Assembly (NCBI GenBank): GCA_016946835.1
Contig: JACVTC010000001.1
Location: 2,042,501-2,070,000 of the forward strand
Direction of reading: 5' to 3'
DNA length: 27,500 nt
Source: Neocallimastix lanati (nom. inval.)
Lineage: Eukaryota; Neocallimastigomycota; Neocallimastigomycetes; Neocallimastigales; Neocallimastigaceae
The translations under genes were made by a program, and so were the position numbers. The notes beneath the pieces are model-generated. The model was given only the letters and a program-made list of their open reading frames with translations, had not been told where the DNA came from and ran no database searches. This document shows positions 1-12,137 of the stretch, one piece after another (position 1 is the stretch's first letter; each line of letters begins with the position of its first letter).

Positions 1-37
1 TTTCATTATATAAATATATATATATATATATTTAAAC

Positions 38-70
<33 letters not shown>

Positions 71-71
<1 letters not shown>

Positions 72-567
72 TAGATGTATGGAGTTTAGGTGTAATATTA
101 TATGTGATGACAACTGGTTGCTTACCATTTAATGGAAAAAATTTACAAGAAGTTCGTGAAGCAGTATGTAGAGGAAAATATAGAATTCCATTCTACATAA
201 CAGATTGTATGTATTATTAGTATGAGAGCGGAAAATAAATAAAAAAAAAAAAAAAAAAAAAAAACTCTAAATTGAAATATAATTACTTATTTACAAAAAT
301 TAACTCCAATATAGATAAATAATTACTAACCAATAATAATTATATATTTATATTATATCAATCTTTTATATTATATTTACTATTATTTTTTAATATATTA
401 TTATTTAATTTATTATAAAAAATTTTTATTAATAATAATCAAATATAATAATTTTAAAATGAAAAATAAAACAAATCAAAAATCAAAAATTAATTAACAA
501 AAAAAAAAAAAAAAAAAAAAAATAAAATAAAACAAAATAAAATAAAAAAACTAACCAACAAAACGAC

Positions 568-605
<38 letters not shown>

Positions 606-674
606 TATTTTATATTATGTATATAATAAAAATATGTTTTTTTTTTAATATTATAATTCCATCAATAATTCCAA

Positions 675-713
<39 letters not shown>

Positions 714-2192
714 ATATATAAATATATAAATAAAAAGCATGTGAAAAATTAATAAAAAAATTTTTAGTTCGAGATCCATCAAAAAGAGCCTCTCTTGAAC
801 TATTTCGAAATGATCCTTGGATTAATGAAGGCTTTACCGATTCACCAATTGATGATTCCACCGATGAAGTTATCGAAAAGGATGATGAAATTATCGATAA
901 AATTGTGGAAAAATACAATGTTGATCGAGATAAGCTAATCAGTAATTTGGATAATACGGTTTATGATGATATCTCTGCTATATACTATTTAATGTATTAT
1001 GATAAATATTCTAAAGAAAATAATACTCAGAGTCGTCGGGGTTCCAATGCAGATAATGCCCCATGGAATACAGCATCATCCTCGTCCTCATCAGCAGCGG
1101 CACCACCACGACGATCTTCATGCTCTTCCTCCAGTAAACGAAGTAATGCTATACCGGAAGACGCTCAACCTCCTAAAACTCCTACAGTATTAAAACCTAT
1201 AGAGCCTGTAAGAGCTCGTCGATATACTATGGATAGTTCCTATCGTCCTGTACCTATTAATCCTAGTTTACTAGTAAATAGACCAAAAATAGTCTGTGAT
1301 CCTAATGATCCCATTGATAATATATTAAATGGTAAAACAAATATTAAAGAGAATTCCGGTGAAAGTAATAATAAAACTACCACTAGTTCTGGTGAGGATA
1401 ATAATAATAATAATAGTAGTAGTACTACTACTAAAAAAACTACAACAGAAGTACCATCAAAAATTTTAGTACCTGTACCACCGACCTCTGCTAAAACTTC
1501 AACAGTTCGTCGTTTAAGACATAATACCATATCTGAAGCCGTCCCTCCACTCTCGATAAAACAATTTAATGATAATAAGTTTAATAATTCGGTTCATAAA
1601 GAAAGTGAAAATGAAAATAATCCCGATTATGATTATGAAAATGAAAATAATGAAACTAATGAACAACCCTATGATACCGAAGAAAATAATGATCCAACAA
1701 AACCGAGATCCCTTCGTTTCAATATGAATACTAATACTACATCCTCAAAAGCACCAGATGAAATTGTTCGATCAGTAATTATGGCTTGTAAAACATTAAA
1801 TATTGCTCATAAATTAAGAGGAAGATTTTTAATTGAATGTTCTGTTAATGAAATCGAAAATGTACAATTAATAGAAAATTTATCTTTTGAAGTTGAAGTT
1901 TGTAAACTTCCAAGATTAGATAATATGGTAAATACGATTTTTTTTTTTTCTATTAGTTATTTAATATTATTTGAATTATATAATATAGATTAATATTTAA
2001 TTTTTATTATTGTTAATTATAATTATATCTACCATTATTATTTATTATAATTATTAATGTCATTAATACTTTTATATATATATTAATTTTCATAATATTT
2101 TTTAGTATGGTTTAAAATTTAAACGTTTATCTGGACCTACATATGAATATAAAGAAATATGTGAAAAGTTAATTAAACTTTTTAAACTTTAA
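71..2192 (+). CDS. MARK/KIN1/PAR-1-type Ser/Thr protein kinase, 3' part (5' end outside window)
   Basis: Three exons are visible: 71-206, 738-1927 and 2106-2192 (470 codons plus stop). The introns (207-737, donor GTATGT; 1928-2105, donor GTAAAT) join in frame. The first exon gives the kinase C-lobe: [11 protein letters not shown] (subdomain IX), LPFNGKN, then [10 protein letters not shown]. Exon 2 continues with [18 protein letters not shown] (subdomain XI) and DPWIN. A UBA-like stretch follows (about residues 75-105 of the visible part, including [12 protein letters not shown]), then a long Ser/Asn-rich linker. The last ~95 residues match a KA1 domain ([35 protein letters not shown]), ending in KLFKL. 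Kinase, UBA and KA1 in this order define the MARK/PAR-1/KIN1 group. These kinases act in cell polarity and microtubule or exocytosis control, and KA1 binds acidic membrane lipids. The N-lobe and catalytic loop lie upstream, so activity cannot be judged. KIN1 versus KIN4 or MARK orthology is not settled. Confidence 0.9.
571..716. repeat. AAT and AAAT microsatellites inside the 531-nt kinase intron
   Basis: The kinase intron 207-737 contains a run of AAT units near 571-601 and about ten AAAT-type units near 675-716, plus A-homopolymers around 240-263 and 500-521. They are non-coding. The minus-strand open frame across them (610-918) is only a by-product of the repeats. Confidence 0.85.
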
Positions 2193-2214
2193 GAAAAAAA
2201 AAATTGTTATATAT

Positions 2215-2246
<32 letters not shown>

Positions 2247-2262
2247 ATAATAGCAATAATAA

Positions 2263-2303
<41 letters not shown>

Positions 2304-2660
2304 TAAAATTATTTCAATAAAATAAATAATATAATAAATATTAATATAATAAATAATAATATAATAAATAAAAATTAATTTATTAATTAAATTTGGCATT
2401 ACACATTTATCTTTTCAAATAAGATTAAAAAAAAGAAATTTTTTTTTAATTTGTATTACTAAAACTTTTTTTTTTTTTTTACAACAAAAATAATAGAAAA
2501 AAAATAAAAAAATAAAAAAAAATATAATAAATAAATAAAAAAATAAATAAATAAAAAAATAAATAAATAAATAAAATAAAATAAAAAAGAATAATACATA
2601 CATATTAATTTATTTATTTATAAATAAAATATATATATTGTTATTAATATTTCTGAAAAG

Positions 2661-2698
<38 letters not shown>

Positions 2699-2999
2699 AA
2701 AAAAATTATAAAACTATATATATTATTTAGATATACATATATACAAATAATAATATAAATATATATTTTAGTTATTTTAGTTATAATTCTAATTAAAATA
2801 TATATAAATATATATATATATTATTTTCATTTCGTTATAAACAATTAGTAAAAAATAAAATTATATAGGAAGTATTCTTTTTTTATTTTTTTTTTAGTAT
2901 AAGAATAAACTTTTTTTAACAATATTTATTAAAAAAATATATATATATATGAAAATAAAAATAAAATATATGAAATTTTTCTATATTAATATTAAAATA
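2193..2999. other. 3' flank of the kinase gene, AT-rich, no gene seen
   Basis: TA and AAT repeats follow within 40 nt of the kinase stop codon, then A-runs, including about 35 A near 2660-2695. Presumably this contains the kinase 3' UTR and polyadenylation site, but AATAAA-like strings are too common here to choose one. No coding potential was recognised on either strand. Confidence 0.6.
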
Positions 3000-3303
3000 C
3001 TACTACTTTAAGAGTTTCGTGGATGAAATATATATCCTTTAACTCTTCCAATTCACCAATGAACAATTACATGTGGATAAAAATTTTGGTTTGAATCTGT
3101 ATCAGAATTTCTTCTTAGCCTTATCGTTTCGATGTCGACGCTTTTGACAACGGTTAATATCTTATGGTATACAAATTAAATTAATTATACTGTAAATTTT
3201 ATTAATCACAATAGGCAATATGTTGAGCAATCTTCTGATACCAGTTTGCTTTTTACATAAGGTTTCATATCAAATATGAATCCATATTTTAATTCGTCCT
3301 ATC

Positions 3304-3346
<43 letters not shown>

Positions 3347-3891
3347 AGAAAAAAATTATAAGAATATTATAGAGATAGATGTTTAATAAAATTTTTTTTT
3401 TTTTTTTCTTAAAATCAAATTTAAACTTCATGTATTTCATTGACATAATCGTAGGAGTACTCGTATAATGAACATTTTTACCAGTAAAACTTCCTTATTT
3501 CTCCAAAAAGGAAGTTTATTATTGAGTTTTCGTATGGTTAAACTACATGATTTTTTTTTCATCCATGAATAATATGAAAGTATTGATATATTTTTGACTA
3601 AATAAGAAATAATACAAGAAGATTCTTTCTTTCCACTTTTTAAAGTATCAAATCATTGGCAAAGTACAAAAACTATTGGAGGTATAAATAGATCCTTGAT
3701 CCTTAGAGACAACCTTGGCGTAACACTGTGGTGTATTGAAAATTTCTTTTGAAAGTTTTTCGTTAAAGTTTTGCATGATCATTCAAAGTAACGTATAGAT
3801 TAATAATGAACTGAAGGCATTTACCAAGAAGATCAATATTATCAATATTGCTAAGTTTTATAAGTATATTATAAATTGGAACTGAATTATA

Positions 3892-3936
<45 letters not shown>

Positions 3937-3947
3937 AGGTCAAGAAA

Positions 3948-3982
<35 letters not shown>

Positions 3983-4625
3983 AAGGTTAATCGATCATTA
4001 AATTTTCTTCTTTGGCAAATTTTTTTACGATAAACTAATACATTCTTCTTTATTTCTAAAACCAACTTGTTCTGGTTTTAGTAATTCCATGAGAAAAAGC
4101 ATCATCCAAAATTCTTTTAGTTTACATTTTTTTTTTTTTTTTTTTTTTGAGGTCAAGAAAAGCAAAAAAAAAAAAAAAAAAAAGGTTAATCGATCATTAA
4201 ATTTTCTTCTTTGGCAAATTAATTTAATTTCTTGATTAGAATCATTCTGAGAAGAAGTGTTACTCTCAGAGCTAAAAAAAAAAAAAAATGCTTAAAAAAA
4301 AAAAAAAAAAAAAAAAAAATAAAAATAAAAATTCAGTTGGTATACCCTCATCAAGGACCAGGCATTTTTGTTATTCTTCATTGAAAGCATACAGAAGACT
4401 ATCAGAGATATAGGGTATAAGAATAATAACCGGTTCTATTAATAATTTATACTACTAAATCTTCCAATTTGTTCTTTTAACAAGTAAGCATTTTGTAATC
4501 TTATAAATAACCTTCAAATAATCCGTATTATTATTATAGTTAAACTCTTAGAATGAAGTAGTTTTCCATATGAATATGGTATTTTTTAACAATTCCACGA
4601 ATAATTTCGTTACAATTGATATTTT
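3000..4625 (-). mobile_element. Decayed non-LTR retrotransposon, reverse transcriptase pseudogene
   Basis: Read on the minus strand, pieces of a LINE-type reverse transcriptase appear in changing frames. In order from the 4.6 kb end: SMKNNK then MPGP then GIPTEF (about 4330-4385), a displaced copy of ICQRRKFNDRLT plus AFLDLKK (about 4128-4220), KPEQVGFRNKEECIS (about 4030-4085), ICQRRKFNDRLT again (about 3985-4021), AFLDLKKAYNSVPIYNIL (about 3850-3950, interrupted by a T/A tract), LSKEIFNT, and LRQGC (about 3730-3745), then stop codons. These match the conserved blocks of non-LTR RTs (KAPGPDGIP, EQAGFR, FLDLKKAYDSVP, RQGCP), with many frameshifts and stops, so the copy is dead. The stretch from 3000 to 3600 is less AT-rich than its surroundings and is probably the C-terminal remainder. 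No complete ORF, target-site duplication or intact 3' tail could be defined. The ends are approximate. Confidence 0.85.
3895..4220 (-). repeat. Out-of-order direct duplication inside the RT pseudogene with expanded poly(A)/poly(T) tracts
   Basis: The block from GAGGTCAAGAAAAGC to GGCAAATT occurs at 3936-4021 and again at 4149-4220. The unique parts are near-identical but the homopolymers differ: the T-run is 41 nt (3895-3935) against 22 nt (4127-4148), and the A-run is 30 nt (3951-3980) against 20 nt (4164-4183). On the coding strand the runs sit exactly where Phe and Lys-Lys codons of the RT lie (around AFLDLKK). Confidence 0.85.
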
Positions 4626-4879
4626 TTTACTTAAGAATTAATTTAAAATAATTTAAAATAAAATAAAATAAAACAAAATAAAATTAATAGTTGAAATATA
4701 AATAAAAAGTACAGATTGAATAAAACAAAATAAAATAAAATAATATAATATAATATAATATAATATAATATAATATAAATTAACATCATTTATATTTTTA
4801 TTTATATATTTATATTTATTATTTATTAATAACTTTTATTTACAATATTATTAATATCATTTAAAAAATTGCTTTTTTT

Positions 4880-4923
<44 letters not shown>

Positions 4924-5097
4924 GAACTGAAATAAAAAATAAAATAAAATAAAATAAAATAACTGTTTTTATTTTCTGTCTATTTTAATAAATTATAAAC
5001 TATTATTAATAATATATAGGAAAGAAAAAATTATTGTTATTATTATTATTATTTTCTTATAGTATTAATTGTAAATAATTTAATGACTTTGATAGTT

Positions 5098-5143
<46 letters not shown>

Positions 5144-5468
5144 TGTTTGAAAAGGTTATTTAAAAAGAAAGAAAAAATAAATTAAATAATATATATATAA
5201 TTAATAATACAAATTCTATTTAATCTTTAAAAAAAAATATATATAAAAATAAAAAAAATATATTTATATATTTTTTTTATTTATCTATTTTTTTTTTTTT
5301 TTTTTTTTTATGTTTTGTTTTTGTTTTAGGTTCTAATTTATTAATAGTTATTAGTTTATTATTATTTAATTTTAATGTATGTATATTTGATTGATTTGAT
5401 TTTGTGTAGTTATATTTTTACTTTTATTATTTTTTTTTTTTATTTAAAATATATATATATATATATAT
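4626..5468. other. Gene-free AT-rich spacer and 3' flank
   Basis: It holds AAAAT and TAATA tandem repeats (4650-4780), a TA run near 4892-4920, and long T-runs near 5100-5128 and 5291-5309. It presumably includes the 3' UTR of the minus-strand gene ending at 5469. Nothing coding was recognised. Confidence 0.6.
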
Positions 5469-8354
5469 TTAAATTATATCAAAATAATGAACGACTATCA
5501 GTATTATTGTTGCAAATAGCCATAAATGATAATTTATTACTTTTGAGAAAGAACCAGATGAAATTATGATTTTATTTAATGCATTGTATGTCAACATATC
5601 CACCTTAACACCAAAGCTTACACTTTTTCTATTGCTAAACATATTACCAAATGTTTTATTCGCTTTATTATCCATAAATTTATCAATATCTGCAAATATA
5701 TTAAATACTACAACGAATGGTTTATCATTCGTTGGTCCAGAAATTATATCTTTATCACCTTCAAGTTTTAACATATCAGCAAAATCAATGACATCACCAA
5801 AATTTATAACACTTTGACTTTTATCAAAATAAATAGTTCTTTTATTTACATCAGACCAAAACAATTTTGAAGAACTTATTTCACATTCTATTTGTAATTT
5901 TGAATTATTATAAATTCTATTCCAATCATCAATATGAATGTACCAACGTAATGTCGAAGGATTTAATTCTAAATTATATTCATCTTTATGATCACCAGAA
6001 TAGATTTTATTTACGACAGTAACCTTCTTTCCTTGTTCAGAACTTCCATATATTTTCTTAACTTCTATTAATCCGCTTTGTGTATTTTTACTATTATTTT
6101 TTACTGTGATTGATTTTTCATTTGGTGATAAGTTTCCTTGTGTAAATTCAATAAAACTTATAGAATCATTTCTTGTAACGTTATCACATACTTCTACAAT
6201 ACGTAAAAGTTTTATGCTTAAATCTAATGATAAATCATTATCAATATTAACTTCACTATATATTTGATTTTCTTCATTTTTATTTCTTTCATCTTTTTCT
6301 TTTTCTTTATTCGAATCTTGATTTCCATCATTCTTATCATTATTGCCATTATTAACTGGCGGAAATGAAAAATCATTATTATTACCAAAGATAGGAGGTG
6401 GCATTGGAAAAGCATTACCCATCTTTGGAAATTTATCATTATCATTATCTTTATTATCATTATTATTATTATTACCAATATTATTATTCTTTGTTTCAAT
6501 ATTATTGCCAGTATTAATATTATTACTAGTATTAATATTATTACTAGTATTAATATCACTAGTATCAACATTATTAGTATTTATAATATTATTAGTATCA
6601 ATATTATTATTAGTATCTTTATTATTATTTTCATTATTATTATTAAAATTATTATTAAAATTGTCAAAATTATTATTTTGATGTTTTATGAAATCCGATT
6701 GTACATTTTCCATAAAATCATTGTTATCAGTATTATCAAATACATTTTTATTTTGTAAATCATATTTAATATTCCCAAAATCATAATAATTATTTCTTTT
6801 TTCAACTTGTGGTTTGTTAACCACACTTTGAATTTTAATACTTGTCATTGGATTATTTTCAGACATATCCATTTTCCATGCAAGTTTTGTTACATTTGAA
6901 TTATCAGAATAAATTGTTTTTACATCAACAAAAGAATCCAACACTTTATTAGGACCTTCCTCTGTTCTAAAATTATTAAAGGTATACGTAGGAACATATT
7001 TCACAGTGGTAGTAGCAATATTAATGGTTGTTGCAGGTTGATTTAAATGATTCATATAGGTTTTAATAGTTCCTATCTTTAATGTTTGAGTTTTACCACT
7101 TTGCATAGGTTCTCTTTTTTTTAATAAACTCTTTCCAACAATAATTGCTATGATAGTTGTTATTATTATACCAAAACATAAACATGTACTTCTATTATTT
7201 ATAAAATATAAATATAAATGTAATAATAAGAAATATAATGAATATGATATTCAATAATGATATATATAATATATATTTTTTTATATTCATATATATTTAT
7301 ATATTTATATATATATATTTATTTATATATATATATATTTTTATTTATTTATATATTTATATATTTATATTTACATTATTATAGATCTCCGAATAATTTT
7401 AGATTTATTTTTTTTATATGTAAATGAATTCTGTTTTCCAAAAGATGGATTATTTATATTTGAAGAATTGGTATATATATTATTACGATTTGATGATATA
7501 TTGCTATTAGAAATTGCATCATAAGATGGTGGGGCATCTTCTCTAAAAGTTAAAGGCATTTTTGATGTTATTGAAAAATCTTCACTTTCTGGTGCATCAG
7601 GAAATTGATCAATATCACAGACTGTATATTTTCCTTTATCTTTTATGCTTCCAAAGTTATTATTTATTAATGGCTCATTATCATTACTATTATTTATATT
7701 TTCAATATCGTTTGGTGGAGAAGGAAATCTATCTATATCAAATATCAATGATTTTGTTCGAGGAACCATATTATCAATATCATTATTACTCATTTCTGTT
7801 TGATATCTGTTTTTATAAATACTATTCTTTCCTTTTATATCAATATCAAACGATGGCGGTGAAGGAAAAGATGAAGGATCTATTATTTTTTTATTTATTA
7901 AAAAAGGTGAATTATTTTTAACTAATGTAGATTCTCTTATAATAGGTGTTATTCGTTTATGTGGTGTCATTGATACATTTTCTGCTTCTTTTTTATCTAA
8001 AATAGCATTTGGTATATTATTATTATTATTTATTATCACTATAACATCCAATGGTAACTCTTTCAATTTTTCATCCTTTTTTATAAAGTAATCCTCCAAA
8101 ATTTGAAATGGCTTATCCAAATCTTCGCAAGCAAATAATTCTTTTGGATCTATACTTTGTTTTAACCTTTCATCATCAAGAGTAATAAATTCTTTCAATT
8201 TTATAAGTTTCATTTTCCTCGATATATTGTTTCCTAATTCTAAATATTCCACTATTTTTTGCTTTAAATTATATATTGTATCTTTTGGAGAGAGACCAAC
8301 CATAAAACCTTGACTAGGATCATCTCCCCATAATAGACATGTTATTTGCAGCAT
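5469..8354 (-). CDS. Crinkler-like header protein with Pro-rich/PPxY linker, transmembrane anchor and Asn-rich ectodomain
   Basis: The model has two exons, 8354-7375 and 7191-5469 (900 residues). The donor GTAAAT lies just before what would be a stop codon. The acceptor ATAG at 7192 restores frame exactly (AT+A, Ile327); the intron is 183 nt. Residues 1-107 resemble the ubiquitin-like Crinkler (CRN) N-terminal header: ITCLLWGDDPSQGF, LKQKI, LDDERL, IKKDE, LDVIVI. Residues 108-320 are disordered, with repeats FPSPP (163-167), DIDRFPSPP (206-214) and DIDQFPDAP (247-255), and one PPSY (275-278), a PPxY WW-ligand. A basic stretch (KKNKSKIIRR) precedes a hydrophobic segment at about 325-346, suggesting N-inside topology. 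Then come an Asn-rich tract (499-579) with N-x-S/T sites, a folded-looking unknown domain (about 640-875) and a hydrophobic C-terminus (about 882-897), either a second membrane span or a GPI signal. No Crinkler nuclease or kinase domain is present. Alternative: two separate genes, 7371-8354 and a 5'-incomplete 5469-7191. Function is unknown. Confidence 0.7.
6430..6680 (-). repeat. Asn/Thr-coding low-complexity tract
   Basis: ATT/AAT-rich sequence encodes poly-Asn and INTSNN-type units, including near-repeated 18-nt units near 6515-6560. It lies within the predicted ectodomain and gives several N-T-S glycosylation sequons. Its length is likely to vary between strains. Confidence 0.75.
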
Positions 8355-8849
8355 TTTTTTTCTTTTTTTATTATATTTATTTTAGTTTTTATTAATGTAT
8401 ACTAAGTATTTCGTTCTGTTTTGTTGATCCTTTTAAATTTAAATTTTATTGATAAAAAAAAAAAGTTCAATTTTCGAGTGGATTTTATTCGATTGAATTT
8501 ATTAAAGTTTGTTGATATAGAACGTTTAAAATTTATTGTTTTAAAAATAATAGTAATTTAAATTTACACTTAAAAATATATTTATAAATGTATTGGTATG
8601 TTAAAAGTAAAAAAAAAAAAAAATATATGAATGATTTTTTTTTTTTTAAATATTTATTTAATATTTATAATAATAAATCTACAAATACTAATTTTATTTT
8701 TTCATTTTATTTTTTCTTCTTATTACCTTATATATAATATTGTAAATAATAATTTATTGTTACTTTTATTTATTGTTATTTGTTACAATTTCAAAATTTA
8801 GATATCTATTTTTCTTTAATATTTTAAATGTTAATTTAGATAATTAAAG

Positions 8850-8884
<35 letters not shown>

Positions 8885-10189
8885 AAGAAAACAATTTATT
8901 TGAACAATCAAAATTAATGTATATTTTGAAAATTATTATATTGAATATTGATTTAAAATTTATAATGAATCCATTAGATTTAAAAATCTTTAAAAGAATT
9001 TCTTGTTACTTATATGCACCTTTTTTTTATTTTATAAATTTATAATTTTTAAATTTTCACTTTTTCAATCTCTAATTTTATTTTTAAAACGCATTAACCA
9101 TTACAGCATAAACTTAAAATACTATAATAAAATGAAAAAAATAAATAAAAAGAAAAGAAAAATATTTAATTTTTCTGGAAGGTAAAAAATAATATATATT
9201 ACATATAGTACATAATTTAAATTATATTATTTAAAATTAATATTATATATATATCAACAAAAATATATAAAATATATATAATATATAATATATAATAAAA
9301 TATATATAATATATAATATATAATAATAATTTAATATTATTTAATGAATGTTATATTAAATACTAAATATTATATTATAAATATATATGTACATATATAA
9401 AATTTAATAAAATTTAATAAAATTATAAATTGATAATTATATTTGACAATAAACGATTTGAAATAAAATCATTAATTATTATTATGTAACTACAATAATA
9501 ATAAATTAAGGATATATATAAAGTGCTAATATTTTAATTATTAAAGTTTACATTAAGCAACAAAAAAAAAATACCATCCAACCAAATGGAAGTATAAATA
9601 AATTTATAATATTTAAGATTACTCTATAATATTTATAATTTCAATATATTAATATATTAAAATTGAATAAAAGTATTAATATATAAAATATATTATCGAC
9701 ATATATTATACATTAATTGATGTATTAAAAATTTATATTAAAAGTATGATATTTTATATTGAATATTGCATTTTAATATTTTAATAGGAAGAGCTAAGAA
9801 ATTAATATATTATAACTGCTTTCTATAAACTTATTTTATATTAATTATTATTATTAAATATAAAAAATAATATATTTTTTATATATTAAACTTTATAGTT
9901 TTTTCAAAAAAAAAATGAAGAATAAAAAATAACAAATAAAAAAAAAATCCATAATTAATTAAATAATACTAAAATTTTTTTACTAAAAAACTAAAAATAA
10001 TATAAAAAGAGGGATTTTTTATATACTTTTTAAAATATTAAAAAGTTTTTAATATATATTAATATATAATATTTATATATTATATTATTTTATATTATTT
10101 TATATTATTTATATATAATCTGTTTCCATAAATAAAAATTTCCTAATTAGAATTTTTATTTTTCTATAAATATTAAATGAATAATTATT

Positions 10190-10555
10190 ACTATTATCTA
10201 ATTTATTATTTATTATTTAATTATTTATTATTTATTATTTATTAATTATTGTTTATTATTTATTAATCATTAATTATTATTTATTATTTATTATTTATTA
10301 TTTATTATTTATTATTTATTATTTATTATTTATTATTTATTATTTATTATTTATTATTTATTATTTATTATTTATTATTTATTATTTATTATTTATTAAT
10401 TATTGTTTATTATTTATTAATCATTAATTATTAATTAATTATTATTTATTATTTATTATTTATTATTTATTATTTATTATTTATTATTAATTAATTATTA
10501 TTTATTATTTATTATTTATTATTAATATTTATTATTAATATTTATTATTTATTAT
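10190..10555. repeat. 7-bp minisatellite TTATTTA
   Basis: About 18 perfect tandem copies occupy roughly 10275-10399. Degenerate flanks contain TTAATTA and TTATTGT variants, and shorter blocks lie at 10445-10490 and 10500-10530. Confidence 0.9.
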
Positions 10556-11029
10556 AATAACAACAAATGTTATTTAATTATGTATCATATCATTGTAATT
10601 TTATTTTTTAATTACAATTTCCATTAATAAAAGAATAATATCAATAATCCTTTTTAATTATGATTAAAATAAAAATACTAACTTTTTTATTAAAAAAAAA
10701 TTTTTTTTTTATAAAAAAAACAATGTATATATTTACACAATATTATATAATATTTTTTTTATTTTTTTATATATAATATGATAAATTTTGTTAATTTAAA
10801 TAGTTGGTCTAATGTGATTTATTAATGTAACATATATTAAATTTGTATTTTTAATTAATCAAAAAAATTATTTAGGAAATATTTAAGAAATTAACTTTAC
10901 TCCATCGTTATTACTAATTTAAACATATATGTATAAAAAAACAGATTAAATAGTTTAATATAAATATATTAAAAGTAGGCTTTAAAAAAAAAAAAATACT
11001 ACATTCAAAATAAAAATAATATAAAAATA

Positions 11030-11086
11030 AATATAAATAAAAATAAATATAAATAAAAATAAATATAAATAAAAATAAATATAAAA
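11030..11086. repeat. 16-bp tandem repeat AAAAATAAATATAAAT
   Basis: About 3-4 adjacent copies are visible. Confidence 0.8.
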
Positions 11087-11544
11087 TAAAATAAAAAATT
11101 GTTTTAAAAATAAAAAATATTCATGTATCTATTATTCTAATAAAAGAAAAGATAATAACATCGACTAATAAATAATATATCACATTAAGCATTCATCATT
11201 TTTCTAGTAGATCTGATGACCTTTTAATATATTCTTTTTAATTAAGCTTTTTTTTTTTTTTTTCATTAAATTTTCTATTTTTTCTATTTATGTCTCTTTT
11301 TTTTCTAAAAAAAATATATATGTATATATTTATACTTTTTCTTTTTTTTAAATATATATATATTTATATATATACTAATTCATACAATAATTTTTAAGAG
11401 AATTAATTAAACATAATTATTAACATAATACAAGCTTAATAAATAAATATTTCTTTAATTAGCTATATAAAATATTAATACTTCCCATAAAAAAAAATAA
11501 TATTCTTTTAATTATTTCAAATAACAATATTTCTGGGTTTTTTT

Positions 11545-11575
11545 GTTTTTGTTTTTGTTTTTGTTTTTGTTTTTT
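11545..11575. repeat. GTTTTT hexanucleotide repeat
   Basis: About five copies of GTTTTT follow a GGG. It is internal and isolated, with no sign of a telomere. Confidence 0.85.
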
Positions 11576-11899
11576 CAATTATTATTAAGAGATTATTATT
11601 AAGAGATTTACAGTTAAACATAACTATAAAAATATTTATTATCTATTTAAATATATGTTCTATGAAAAACTAATATCATTAATTGTTAAATTATAAAATA
11701 TGAAAAGCTAATATAATAAAGTTTAATATTTTTCAATATAAATAAAATTATCATTTAATAATTGCGGCTAAAAATTAGTATTAATATTTACCAATTTATT
11801 TAAATATTACTAAAAATCTTTTGCTAATAATAATAATAAAAGTATTTTAAATTCTTTAATGATTAGTAGTGTTATAATTTTTTTAATAAAGAATTATAA

Positions 11900-12137
11900 T
11901 TATTATTTATTAACTTTTATTTATTATTTATTAACTATTATTTATTATTTATTAACTATTATTTATTATTTATTAACTATTATTTATTATTTATTATTTA
12001 TTTATTATTTATTAACTATTATTTATTATTTATTATTTATTATTTATTATTTATTATTTATTATTTATTATTTATTATTTATTATTTATTATTTATTAAC
12101 TATTATTTATTATTTATTAACTATTATTTATTATTTA
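11900..12137. repeat. 7-bp repeat with 21-bp higher-order period
   Basis: The base unit is TTATTTA. Every third unit carries the variant TTAACTA in the first part (about 11925-12030) and again near the end, giving a 21-bp period. The middle is uniform. Confidence 0.8.

Noticed and set aside
6224-6681. Open frames in other frames across the Asn-rich tract
   Set aside because: They are shadows of the ATT/AAT-rich coding repeat of the minus-strand gene.
9003-9185. 60-codon open frame in the large gap
   Set aside because: Pure AT-rich composition, Phe/Lys bias, and no family pattern or splice continuation found.
11545-11575. GTTTTT array as an internal telomere tract
   Set aside because: Only about five units, too little G for known telomere repeats, and no subtelomeric context.
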